Below are positions 1 through 10,700 of a stretch of 44,311 nt of DNA, piece after piece (position 1 is the stretch's first letter; each line of letters opens with the position of its first letter). The position numbers and the translations under genes are program-made. Location: the NCBI GenBank assembly GCA_014825775.1, contig MVAQ01000182.1:1-44311 (forward strand), in the 5' to 3' direction. This DNA is from Krasilnikovozyma curviuscula. Its lineage: Eukaryota > Basidiomycota > Tremellomycetes > Cystofilobasidiales > Mrakiaceae. Under the pieces are notes generated by a model. That model made no database searches, was not told the origin of the DNA, and saw nothing but the letters and a program-made list of their open reading frames with translations.

Positions 1-19
1 CTTGTCTCCCGCCTCTACC

Positions 20-3000
20 ATGCCCTCATCCTCGTCATACACTCATAAGACCCTCTCAGCCTACTACACCACCATACACCCCTTACTAACATACCTGCCC
101 AGCCTCTTCCGCCCCTCCGTTGACCTCAATCTTGTCCGCCCAGACGATGAACAACCGTATTCCCAGCTGCTACACGGCGCAAGGGTCTGTTACCACAACA
201 ACGAAGGTGGAGAGGGAGGGAGGAAAAGGAAGAGGGAGGATATGCTAAGTGGGGTTGATGAGGTTGGGGAAAGGATACAGGATGTGAGTTTTTCGTTCAT
301 TGCGTTCCGTTTGGTCGTTGTGGTTTGTTCCCGGACTCTCAGCGCCCTTTCGGTTTCTTCTATCTTTTCTAACCCTTTCTTTTGCTTTTTGTCCGGACTG
401 TTGGTACTATGACGGAATCAAAAAAACACAGATGGTCGATCGAGCTATAGTGACGCTGTTCAAATCCTCCCAAGGCAGACCTCTTAACGTCCTCACGAAT
501 GGCTTCAAAGTAAACCTGGTCTACCTCCCATTTTTTCCCTCGAACTAACGTATGGTTTCTTTTGGCTCTCGGCACCGATAAACGAAAGAGCGCTCAGGGC
601 CGCTATCCGACTTCCCTCTCCCGGCCAGGCGTAGAAGCAGTGTATCAGAACACAAACTTACTTCAGTTCAGCCAAACGTGCTGGTTTACCCTCGTTCAAC
701 GGTTCGTCCCTTCTCTTTTTAATTTTTCCTCAAAGACCCTTTCCAATGATTTCGCGAGTAGGATTGGGCCAAGCGCGTTCCACACGCTCCTGACGTCACC
801 TCATCACTCGCTCTTCCTACCACTCCCGAATGGCTGCTTTCTCCAGCTAACGGGAACACCAATCTATGAATTGAAGCGCCTTACGGCGACGGCGAAGGGG
901 AGAGAGGGGAGGGTGAGCGCCGCGGATAACACCGTATGTCGCAGCAGGATCTTTTATGCACGACCTTCAGTCATGAAGAGGCGCGAGAAGAGGAAGAAGG
1001 TAGAGAGTGAGATGGGAGATGATGAAGGTAGGGCCAGAAAGAGGAAGAAGAAGGGAACAGCGGTGATGGTCGTCGGTCTCAAACCTAGTCGTGCGTCCCG
1101 TCAGTTAGTCGTCTCGAGCTTCGAGATGGATTAGTAACCCGCGTTTGTTCCCCCATCGTTGTCTCGCATATGATTATTCCTTTCCCTCCTTTTACCGCCC
1201 AGACCCCCTCAATCGCACCCGTTCACCGGTGCTGGCGAGCCCCATATCAACGACGAATTCCTCCGTCAGCAGCTGTCCGCCTACTGTTACAGAAACCGAC
1301 GACCTTAACCGCATTCGTGAAATCCTCATGTACATTTTTCCGTGTCAGCATGGACTCTCCTCCTCCCCCGAGATGTCGCTCAGCGAAGCGATCGACCGCG
1401 CTCAGAGGGCCGCACCTGGAGGGAGGGTTAGGACGCCGAAGCGGTTCCAAGGTGCAGGTGTCGAGCGGCTAGTTGGCCATTTGTTAGATAGATTCAAAGA
1501 CATTGATTGGTGGAATGCCAGAGCGATGTGCTGTCCTTCGAAAGTGAGTTCCCTCTATTTATCATCGTTTCTCTGCACCGTCGCTTGTCTTTTCTGAGAG
1601 GTTTCTGATCGGGAACGGCGTCGACAGATTCCTGCTAAAACAAGGAGTAAGAAAAAGATTCAGGAAGAGAGCCAAGACAGGCATATGGTAGTAGATGATG
1701 ACGAAACGATTGATGTATCCGAGCCAGGCGCATCGTACAATTTCACTCCTGAGCTACCTCGTTTCTCTCTACAACAAACTTCCTCATCTTCCCAACCTCA
1801 ACTTGCAACTCAGATCAACCAAGAAATCTCACATGCTTCCATTCTACTACCACCCTGCTGCCCACCTATGATGGCACAGAAACCTCGTTTCGCGAGGTTC
1901 GCACAACCCCATTCCTGTGTCGCCCGCTTCGTTAAGAAAGCAATCAAGCTAATAATCACTTCTGATGCGTGGGGCGGGGATGCCAACGAGAAGATTGTGA
2001 TGTCCAGTCCGTACCCACTCCCTCCTTATCTCTTCCGTCCCACACACAGCGCTGACATTCCCCTCGACGCGTGACCTGTAGACATCGACTTGTTTGTGCG
2101 CATGAGACGTTTCGAGACGCTTTCTCTCCATGCGCTCATGGACGGCCTAAAGCTGTCCCTTGTTTCATGGCTGGCATCGCCGGGTGCGAAGGTGGGGCAG
2201 AGAGTGGCTGTAGGTGAGGCGAAGAAGCGGAGGGAAATAATGGAGGAGTTTATGATGTGGGTGTTTGACGGGCTCGTTGTTGAGCTCATTCGAGTAAGTC
2301 CCCCTGTTGTTTCTATCTCTGTGTAATTAGACCTGAAAATAGAACCATCTATCGCTTTGCGCTTTCTGCGACTTGGGTCTGGCGGAAACAAGACGAATTT
2401 TTACGTGACGGAGTCTGGCGCGTTTAGAAATCAGGTGCTTTATTTCAGACAAGACGACTGGGCGACGTTGTGTGCACCGCTGATTACGAGATTACAACAG
2501 GGTGTCTTTACTCGTTTGTGCAAAGTACAGGTCCTCTCACTCGTCCATCTCTCTTGTATCAATCTGATTCTCTTCTCGTTGAATCTCACCTACAGCTGGA
2601 AGTAAAGACCCTCCTCAACCGTAACCGTGACCGCCAGCTAGGTTTCTCATATGTCCGCTTGCTACCCAAGGAGACGGGTGTCAGACCCATCATCAACCTC
2701 CGCCGCAAAGCCAAGCTCGACCTAGTCAACAAGTTTTCAAAGAGCATCAATTCAATCCTTGGTCCTGTGTTTCAGGTACTTACTTATGAGAAGGTGGGGA
2801 AGTACTTTCACTTTTTGAATTGAAGGAGTAAAGGATGCTAATGCTCATTTGTATGAATTTTGGGACGAAGAATACCCGACCGGATCTCATGGGCTCGTCG
2901 ATCCTCGGCTCGGATGAGATATACGAGTCTCTGAAGAATTTCAAAGCGCGTACTGCACCTCCTTCTGGCCAGCCACGGTAAGAACCTAACCTCCTTTTCT

Positions 3001-4868
3001 CTCTCATATCTGTTCTTGTCTTAATTTTGCGACTAATTTTTAAACAGACCGCAGTATTACTTCACCAAACTCGACATTCGCGCCTGCTTCGATTCCATCT
3101 CCCAGCCGAAACTCTTACAAATCCTCCTGTGCGTGCTCGATGGAAAAGATGAGGACTACGCAGTGGTACGTTATGGCCAGGTCGTCCCCTCCACGGGCGG
3201 TATGATGAAGCGCAAGTTTGTTAAGCGGGCTTTTTTGGACAGTGAGTTTTAAATATTCTTCTCTATTTCTTTGTTTGCGCTTGATTTATGGAAGCTGATT
3301 TTGCTTTGTTATGATGGCAGATGAAAAACCGGATTTTAAGGATTTGGTCGAGGGCTTGGCGAGAGATATGCATCATGCGATTTTTGCTGATCAAGTACGA
3401 CTCCTTCCCCTCGTTGTTACTTTCGATTTAACCCTGTTTGGCTTTCTCTTTAGGTATATGAAACGCTGGAATCTCGTGTCCAGATCATTGCTCTTCTCAG
3501 GCAACACATCACCGACAACATCGTACGATTTGGGTCCGGTTTCTATCGCCAGTCCAGTGGGATCCCACAAGGTAGTATTCTCAGCACTCTGCTGTGCAGC
3601 TTCTTTTATGGGGATCTTGAGAAGAAGAAGTTGGGGTTCCTGAAGGCTGATGACTGCGTAAGCCCCCTCCTTTTTTTCGTTCTGGCTGTTTTCGCAATGC
3701 TGATACTTTGGGGGTTGTCAAGTTGTTGGTGAGGCTTGTAGATGATTTTCTTTTGATTACGACATCAAGGGAGAAAGCGACTAAGTTCGTTCAGACAATG
3801 CATCACGGCCACGTCGAATATGGATGCTTCATCTCGACAGAGAAGACACTCGTCAACTTTGAGTGCGATATACCAGGCGAAAACTCTCCGAACGTTACAA
3901 CGAGCAGAGGTGCGTTCTATTTTGAGTTATTGCATGAAGTGATGTGCTACTAAACTCATTAGTTGTGTTACCCGATAGACTTTCCTTGGTGTGGAAAGCT
4001 GATAGATATTATTGATTTGAACGTGAAGGCTGATTACTCGAGGTTTAATACTCGTGAGCATTTCAATTCTATCAAATTTCTGTTTTCCTCAGACGTGATA
4101 CCAATTGTCACTTTCTGTAGATATTTCCAACTCGTTGACTGTCCAATACAATCGGAACTCGGGCACAGTGTTCCTTTCGAAGCTTCTGCTGTAAGCTTTC
4201 AACATTAGTCACTTGTCCCTTCCTCCAAAATATTCATATCTTCAGCGTAAAATTATTTTAGGTCAATCTCACAACGGTCTAGTCTTTGCTACAGCGACAC
4301 GTCCCATAACAGTATCCCCGTCGTCTATAGCAACATCTACCAGAACCTCATCCTCGCAGCCATGAAATTCGTCTGCTACGTCAAATCATGGAAGAAGTTC
4401 GATTCTGAGAAACAACATGTATTTCTAAGGAGTAAGTTGACTCACCTCCATTTCAAGTTTGGAATAGCTCATCATTGTATTGCTTTGGGTGACGATAGAG
4501 TGTATTTATCATGCTATCTCGTTCGCATTTACCACCATAAATCATAGAGTTCTAAATCGAAACTCCAAGTTGAAAGGGTCGGTCTTGTTTGAGATCGATC
4601 AGAATGTTGTGGAGTGGTATGTATATTGTTCCATTCTTTTGCGCTGAGCACGACGTATGCAACGACTGACCCTTTACTACTCATACCTCCCATTAGGTTG
4701 GGTCGTCACGCATTCGTTAAAACTCTTTCGTCAAAACCGAAGCTATTTGGGGCTCTTGTCAAGGAACTCCGGCTCGAATTGCAAGACGACCGTTTCGCGA
4801 CGCAGCGACTCATCGGTAGACCTATAGTTCATTTAGCTGGGAAAGCGGTCGAGAACATTGCTTTTTGA
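20..4868 (+). CDS. TERT: Telomerase reverse transcriptase catalytic subunit
   Basis: Reverse transcriptase that copies the telomerase RNA template onto chromosome ends in the nucleus. Nineteen exons join in frame to about 1135 aa, normal for fungal TERT. Introns: 284-431, 510-597, 702-761, 1091-1202, 1544-1627, 2007-2081, 2294-2392, 2525-2595, 2794-2870, 2978-3047, 3242-3320, 3395-3453, 3658-3722, 3910-3978, 4054-4120, 4191-4261, 4432-4498, 4617-4696. The N-terminal TEN-like part reads VDRAIVTLFK and NVLTNGF. The RNA-binding domain contains LPNGCFLQLTG, a spliced GLKPSHPLN and IFPCQHGL. RT motifs follow in order: 1/2 (LLPKETGVRPIINLRR), A (KLDIRACFDSI, Asp about 724), B' (SGIPQGSILS), C (LVRLVDDF, Asp 879/880), D (GCFISTEKTLVNFE) and E (FPWCGKLID). 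The C-terminal extension has NIYQNLILAAMKF. The start ATG at 20 has little upstream sequence, so the true start could lie outside the window. The eighth donor could be 2525 or 2531. Confidence 0.95.
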
Positions 4869-5328
4869 TAGAAACTATTTCAATTACTTACCAGGGCAGC
4901 ATTTTTGAAAGATGAAACTCGAGAAAGGTAGAGTGAGTGTGATTGCGACACCATGAAGCTCTAACGCTTTGACCTCTGCTAGCTGACTTGCTTCAAATTT
5001 AAGATCTTCCGAACAGTATCTTTCCCAACGTTCACAGTCGTTCTTTTTATTTTTTTCCAAAGTGAATCTGAACTGGCCTTTTCATATTCAGGTAAGCTTG
5101 CAGAGTTGCTTGGTTCAGGGACAACGAAGCTGTCACTTACCTTGAGTATTTTTCACTGCTTGCCCGTTCAATCTGCTGGCGCCCACAGTACAGAGATCAA
5201 TTCTTTTCCCCTCTAATATTTCACTAAGAAGAATTAATCCAGCTTACTCGGTGCCTGCAACATTCACCATATCCATCTGAAAGTGTCAGCTCGGCAATCT
5301 CATCTCTCATCGCCCTCAAAGCGACAAA
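4869..5328. other. Intergenic region after TERT
   Basis: This stretch holds the TERT 3' flank and the promoter of the next same-strand gene. It is pyrimidine-rich in places, as is common before fungal start codons. I see no RNA gene, repeat or convincing reading frame. Confidence 0.5.
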
Positions 5329-6645
5329 ATGACCTCTCCGACTTTCTTAACAAATCAGTGGAATATTCTACCAATAAGTCCAACCAATAGACGGTCTCCT
5401 TCCCCAAATCGTTCTGCTCTTTCTTCCGCCTCTCCTTCTAGCCAGTACTGGACTGCTCCTGTTGAGCGTGAGCTCCTTTTCGTGCACAATGTCCCGTCGT
5501 CAGACGGTCGATACTCTCCATCAATGACCAAGAAGAAAAGGTCATTTTATCGCTCTACTGGATCAGTGCTCAAATATACCAAGTTCTTTCTCGTCAGGTT
5601 GTGGAAGTCTATCAGGAGCGGTGATCTTGCGTACTTTCGTCCGTACCTCTTTTCTCGTTTCTTCTCCTCTTCTAAAGCACTCAACGAAGCTGTTATGATT
5701 TAATTGAAGCAGTCGTATTCTTCAGCTGTGTACTGTATTGGTTAGCGGCTATCCTTGGAGTTGGATACATCGAGAAAGAAGTGAGCAGCGCCGTCGATCT
5801 CGCTTCCGCTACAGCTCATGCCGAGTTCAAGGTGGTGAGTTTACGACTTTCTCACCGTGATAGAGGAGTTTTAATCTGGAGTTAATATTCATAGGGTGTT
5901 CCTATCTCGGATAGCCAAAATACTGGTGAAATGGAGCTCTCGCAGCGAGAACTTGAGGATCTTTGGAAGGTTAAGCCAATTTGTCCTTTGAATTCCTACA
6001 CGCCTCATTAACTCACACAAGTCTGCTTCTGGTTGAACTAACAGAGAAAGAAGAGACCAAATGAGGTAAGCTCCCACACATCAGACCGTGTGGCATCTTC
6101 TGAACTGACCAAAAATGATATGACAGGGCGATTGGCTCATCTCGAAACGCAACAAAGGTGAACGTAAAATCAACTTTCAAGCATCCACCATTGACAATGA
6201 AGCTGAAAAGGAGATGTCTGATGAGATTCTGAAGATGAGTGAGGAAGAACTTGAGAAGGTACAAACCTTGTTTGGAGAAACTCAAGTACAGTCTGACCAT
6301 GTTGCCGCTCCTCATAGGAAATCCAAAACCTTTCAGAAGAACTGAGAGTTCTGGGAGATTTTGTTGAGTCGTCTACTTCTTCTACTTCAGAAGGATACGT
6401 GTTAGAAGGTTCGTGTGTTGTGGTGTCGTCCCGGTGCAGGCAGACAACCTGACTAATTCGCCAACAATGATCGTACTCTTTCAGCTATTCCAAATGAGGT
6501 GTACAGGAAGGAGAACCAAGGACTTCTGACGGACGAGGGTATCTCAGATCTTGTGCTGGTGGAAGACACAGTGCAGGAGCAAGCCAGTGAGGAACCGATG
6601 GGCATGGTGACTGCGAGAGGAGCAGAGGATCCCAAATTGGAGTAA
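5329..6645 (+). CDS. Hypothetical single-pass membrane protein
   Basis: Not recognised. About 300 aa in seven exons: 5329-5642, 5726-5834, 5895-5969, 6045-6065 (21 nt), 6127-6258, 6318-6408, 6485-6645. The N-terminus is Ser/Pro-rich and then basic (MTKKKRSF, KFFLVRLWKSIRS). One hydrophobic segment follows (CVLYWLAAILGVGY), and then an acidic, Glu-rich tail likely to form a coiled coil (MSEEELEKEIQNLSEELRVL). Positive charge before the segment suggests an N-in topology; this is inference. The first intron is uncertain. GTACCT at 5643 joined to the AG at 5725 keeps frame. GTGATC at 5621 joined to the AG at 5712 also keeps frame and gives a longer membrane segment (VVFFSCVLYWLAAILGVGY). The sixth intron uses an unusual GTTCGT donor. 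The frame is otherwise consistent through all exons, so the gene itself is likely real. Confidence 0.7.
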
Positions 6646-6834
6646 TTAGAGAAGAGATTGATTCATATTCCAGTCTATAATTCACACAACAGTTGTTTTC
6701 CACAGAATAGAAATTGCAGATAGTTGCAACCTTCTTTGAAACTAGGCTCAACCCATATCTTGTATTCTCTTTGTCTCTTAGTCTCACCTTTCAAGACAAG
6801 GGGGAATTTGGATTAGACTCCGATCAATAATGCG

Positions 6835-7561
6835 CTACCTATTCTCAATACCATTTCCTGTTCTGGGATCGACGTTGCGAATGCCTATCAGCGCGGCGGC
6901 TACCGCCCGTCCTTCCTCCGCCAGCAAATTGTATGTTGAGGCTGCTGACCGCTATGGAAGACAACGCAATTGTGAAGTCAATAACTGTTTTAGCAAGTAG
7001 AAGCCACCAGAGCACGTTGCTGACCGTGTCAAGAACATCCAGCTGGATGTCCAGCGACCTGAAATAGGCAAGTAGCCACGGTGGTGGTGGTACAAGATTG
7101 ACACCAGTACCAAAAACAACAATATCTGTTTATTTGTAACCCCAAGTCATCAGCAGCTGTGGGTTCAGTAATGAAATAGTGGACCACGCACCTGGTTTAG
7201 GCTGAGCATATTTGAAAATCTCCAATCTTTCCTCATTCCAGCCCTCCCAAACCTTCTCAGTTCCATTCATGACCTCCTCAGACTTCAACGGCCCTACGTT
7301 CCACGAGAAGAGTTTCCTGTTGATGGCGATACAGCTAGAAGGTATAACGACCCCACTAGAGAGCTCTATCCCTACAGCTGAGACCTCCGAAAAATCAAAG
7401 TTACAAGTGAGGTCATTGCTAGTGTTTGTTGGTAGAGGGTCAAGGAGGTTTTGGAGGAGAGTTGGGAGGGAGGTGCTGAAGGGACGTTGCAGCTTTCGTC
7501 GGAGAAGTGGGGAGGCTGCTGTTCGCCTTAAACTCTGCATGTTGGAGAGTCTGGGCAACAT
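6835..7561 (-). CDS. NDUFAF3: Mitochondrial complex I assembly factor, NDUFAF3/Mth938 (DUF498) family
   Basis: Assembly factor for the peripheral arm of NADH:ubiquinone oxidoreductase in the mitochondrial matrix or inner membrane. Three exons (7561-7192, 7125-7016, 6951-6835) give 198 aa, a normal length for the family. The N-terminus is Arg/Ser/Leu-rich with almost no acidic residues (MLPRLSNMQSLRRTAASPLL), as expected of a mitochondrial presequence; a second Met follows at residue 8. The conserved core has LFSWNVGPL, then PKPDIVVFGTG across the first junction, the loop LVPPPPWLLAYFRSLDI, and STYNLLAEEGRAVAAALIG near the end. The last intron is placed by restoring this motif (GTGCTC donor, CCATAG acceptor). 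The gene implies the organism keeps a functional complex I. Confidence 0.9.
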
Positions 7562-7720
7562 AAGTTTGTCAAATGAAGTGAAAGTTTGCTATTTACGCTA
7601 GGGCTTGAAGTTTAGATGCAACTTGCTCTTCAGAGTCGAGAATCGTCACCCTTCCAGCTGAAACTCAAGCGCCGCCACCTAGCAAAATACAAGTTCTAAT
7701 TCATAAAAACCGTTTTCTTC

Positions 7721-10700
7721 TTATGACAGGTTCGCACAAGTGGAATGAGCCACCTCTCCTGTTCTATAGACGACAATTCCAGATTTCGTGGTGAGGTTCA
7801 CCTCGTGTGCAGCGCCTTCTGGACGCTTGCCGTTCGCGATCGAGGAAGGTGGTTGTTTCGGTGAGTGGATGTCGTTGCCACATATCGAACAAGTCGAAGT
7901 GTGGTGTTTGGGACGCCATCCTTTTGATTGTTTATTGGTGAGTTCGACCACGGAGCCGACGGTGTCTTCTCGGGTGAGCTTAATTGTGATAGCCATCATG
8001 TCGCCGTCACTTTTGTATGTGTTCATCATCCCCTTGAGAATCATCCTGAACTCTGAATAGACTCGCTTCGTTCCTGGCTGTTGCGATTCGGTGGAAGAGT
8101 CATCGACGAGCTGTTTGAAGAGGTTGGGGAAAGACAAGCTGGTTGTGGAAGCGGTCGACACCAAAGCTGCGAGGGTTTCTTGGACCAAGGATCGGAGTGA
8201 GTCGAGGACAATGATATCCAGTCCTTCTCGAGGAGCTGAGTCGAATGATGGTGTGGAGATGAGTTTGATGGAATGGATTGAGCCAGCGTCAGAGTGACGG
8301 CCGGGGATAATTTCGGACACTTCGTGGACGAGCTCGATAAGTTCATGGAGGAGACCGTACCACATATCTTCTTGACGCTGTCCCTTCACCTGTTTACCCG
8401 GTGCGGTGTGTTCAATGCAGAGACGGACGCCCATGCGAACAACAGCCTTGATGTCTTGAAGATCCTGATGGGCTGAGCCTGGATCTCCTTCACTGAGGGC
8501 AACAAATCCTTTCCCAATATCAGCACCCCGCTGCCTCAGAACATCGCTAGCTTTCTCAAACGCGGCTTGGGTCTGACCCTGCCTGTCTAGAGCCCAAATG
8601 ACAGCCTCGTCTACACCACCTTCTTCGCAGACTACAGCTATAGTAGAGAGGTCAAAGAAGTCAGGTGGAAGATCATCGAGAAGTTGAACAACTCCAGAGG
8701 GGTCATGTTGACACAAGAGGGAGACATATAGGTGTCGAGAGGACCTTTCCAAGTGTTTTGAAGGTTCACCAAGAGGTGCGAGTGGGCCAGTCTCATCATC
8801 AGCATCTGCTCTTTTGGGTTCCATCAGGCACCGCAAGTAGCCATATTGGCGATGAGGAGTTGCAGAGAGGGACGCGAGGACCTTGGCATGGCAGCCAGGG
8901 AGGTGTCGATCAATGAGTAGAGCTGACTGTCGGACACCGAGATCAACAAGCTGGGGAATGGCGTCCAAGATGGTCACTTGAAGTTCGGCTGGTACAACCG
9001 GATACGTTATTGATCGAACTCTGGTGGAAGCAACGCTGAGAATTTCGTCCATGCTGGAGAAGATGTCAAGACCAGTGTCAGGATCTTCGAGGTATGTCTT
9101 AACGAGAGGCGCCCAGCTACGATCGTGTTTATACGCGTCGCGGAGGATTCTGAAGAAGCCAGCTCGTTCAAAGAGTGTATGGATATGTTCGATATCGTGA
9201 GGGGTATACGCAGATAGAAGGTATTCGGCTGCCAATTGACGGTCTTCCCTGGTGGACTGATCTGGGTCTGTCGAAAGACTGACGAGGATGTCGTGCAGAG
9301 TTGAAGAAGGAAGGATGATAAACTGGGGGTATTTGGGCAGATTGCGAGAAACAAAGATGTGAAGGAGGGTGATATCTGAAGGGGGGAACTCTTCTGCAGT
9401 CATTATTTCAAGGAGGACGTTGACCATGGTCTGTCGGCTAGTGCTGGCATCTTCGTCGTTGAGGCCCGCGTCTTCGAAAGATATGTCTAACGCATGAAGC
9501 AGAGCCTCGGTATCGAACTGGAGGAGAAGGGTGAGATACGGATAAGGAGGCTCCGAAGAGCCATCGTCACTCCTCGTGTAAACCTTCGCTGTTGCACCTG
9601 GACCTGACGCCGCAATTGGACTGAAAACGAAGGAGTAAACCGAAGATTTTGCGTCTGAAGCTTGTTCTTCCGGTAGTGGCTCTTCGCTCGGGTAGGTGAG
9701 ACCAGAAAGAGCATCCTCCAAGAAGCTGTACAGCTTGTAAGCATCAGGAACCATTGCTTCGGCTTCCTCGTCGGTGAATCCATTGACAAAAGTATTGGAG
9801 CCTTCTTCTCCCACTAGCTGAGGACGTTGGATCCTGTGTTGATGGATTCGTTGCATCAGACCAAGCAGATCTATCACTGGCGAGACGTAGTCTCTCAGAG
9901 ACCGAGTGTAGACGTAGATGAGAGCATCCCAGAGGCCGTTCTTACGACACAAGGTGATAGCTTGGTTGATATCGAGACAGAGTGGATCAACATGCCAAAT
10001 GACAGTTTCCGCTTCTAGCATCTCTCCTCGGTTGTCGTGAAGTTCAATCATCCCTTGGACAATGTTGGTGGGGATGGTGCGAATGCTACTATCGAGAACG
10101 AAGGGCTCTAATTGAGTGAAATAGATTCCTTCGATTGCCATGCTGGAGTATTTCTCGTAGACATCATCCAGCAAGAACGACAGGTCATCCAGCGCCAGGC
10201 ATGCCCGAGCGCACGAAGTTACCAGTCCTTCGAAAATGGATGTTCGATCTACACCACGACCATCAAGTCCAGCGTTGGTACCATCTGTCATTCGGTCCTC
10301 TGAGAAGCAAAACTTCAGAGAAGCCTGCATGAGTTCAAGAAGTCTGGTAGATACCACTTGTTGTCGTTCTTCATTGTCGGCTGGGAATGATAGTGTGTTT
10401 TTGGATGGATCGATGGAAAGATAAGCTGTTGCTAGATCGATTGAACCTAAAAAGTCTCCGATCTGCATCAGAGACAAAATTCGATCTGGCCAAGTTATGA
10501 GAGTGCCAGCTCTGAACTCGTTCTTCAGCTAAACAGAGAGAACGAGTTAAAGTCAGTCTGTTTCCCCCAGGAAAAACCATAATGAGGCTTACCATCAAAA
10601 ATACTTTGCCTTTGTAAGATCCAACACTTCCGAGAACAGACTCAGGAGCTGTGCTGCTGCCGTCCGGTCGGGAAGGAGCAAGAAGAGAGAAGAACGGCTG

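Noticed and set aside
2600..4870. Reverse transcriptase motifs that could mean a retrotransposon
   Set aside because: The RT motifs are preceded by TERT-specific RNA-binding motifs and followed by a TERT C-terminal extension. There is no endonuclease, integrase, LTR or poly-A tail, and the gene has eighteen spliceosomal introns.
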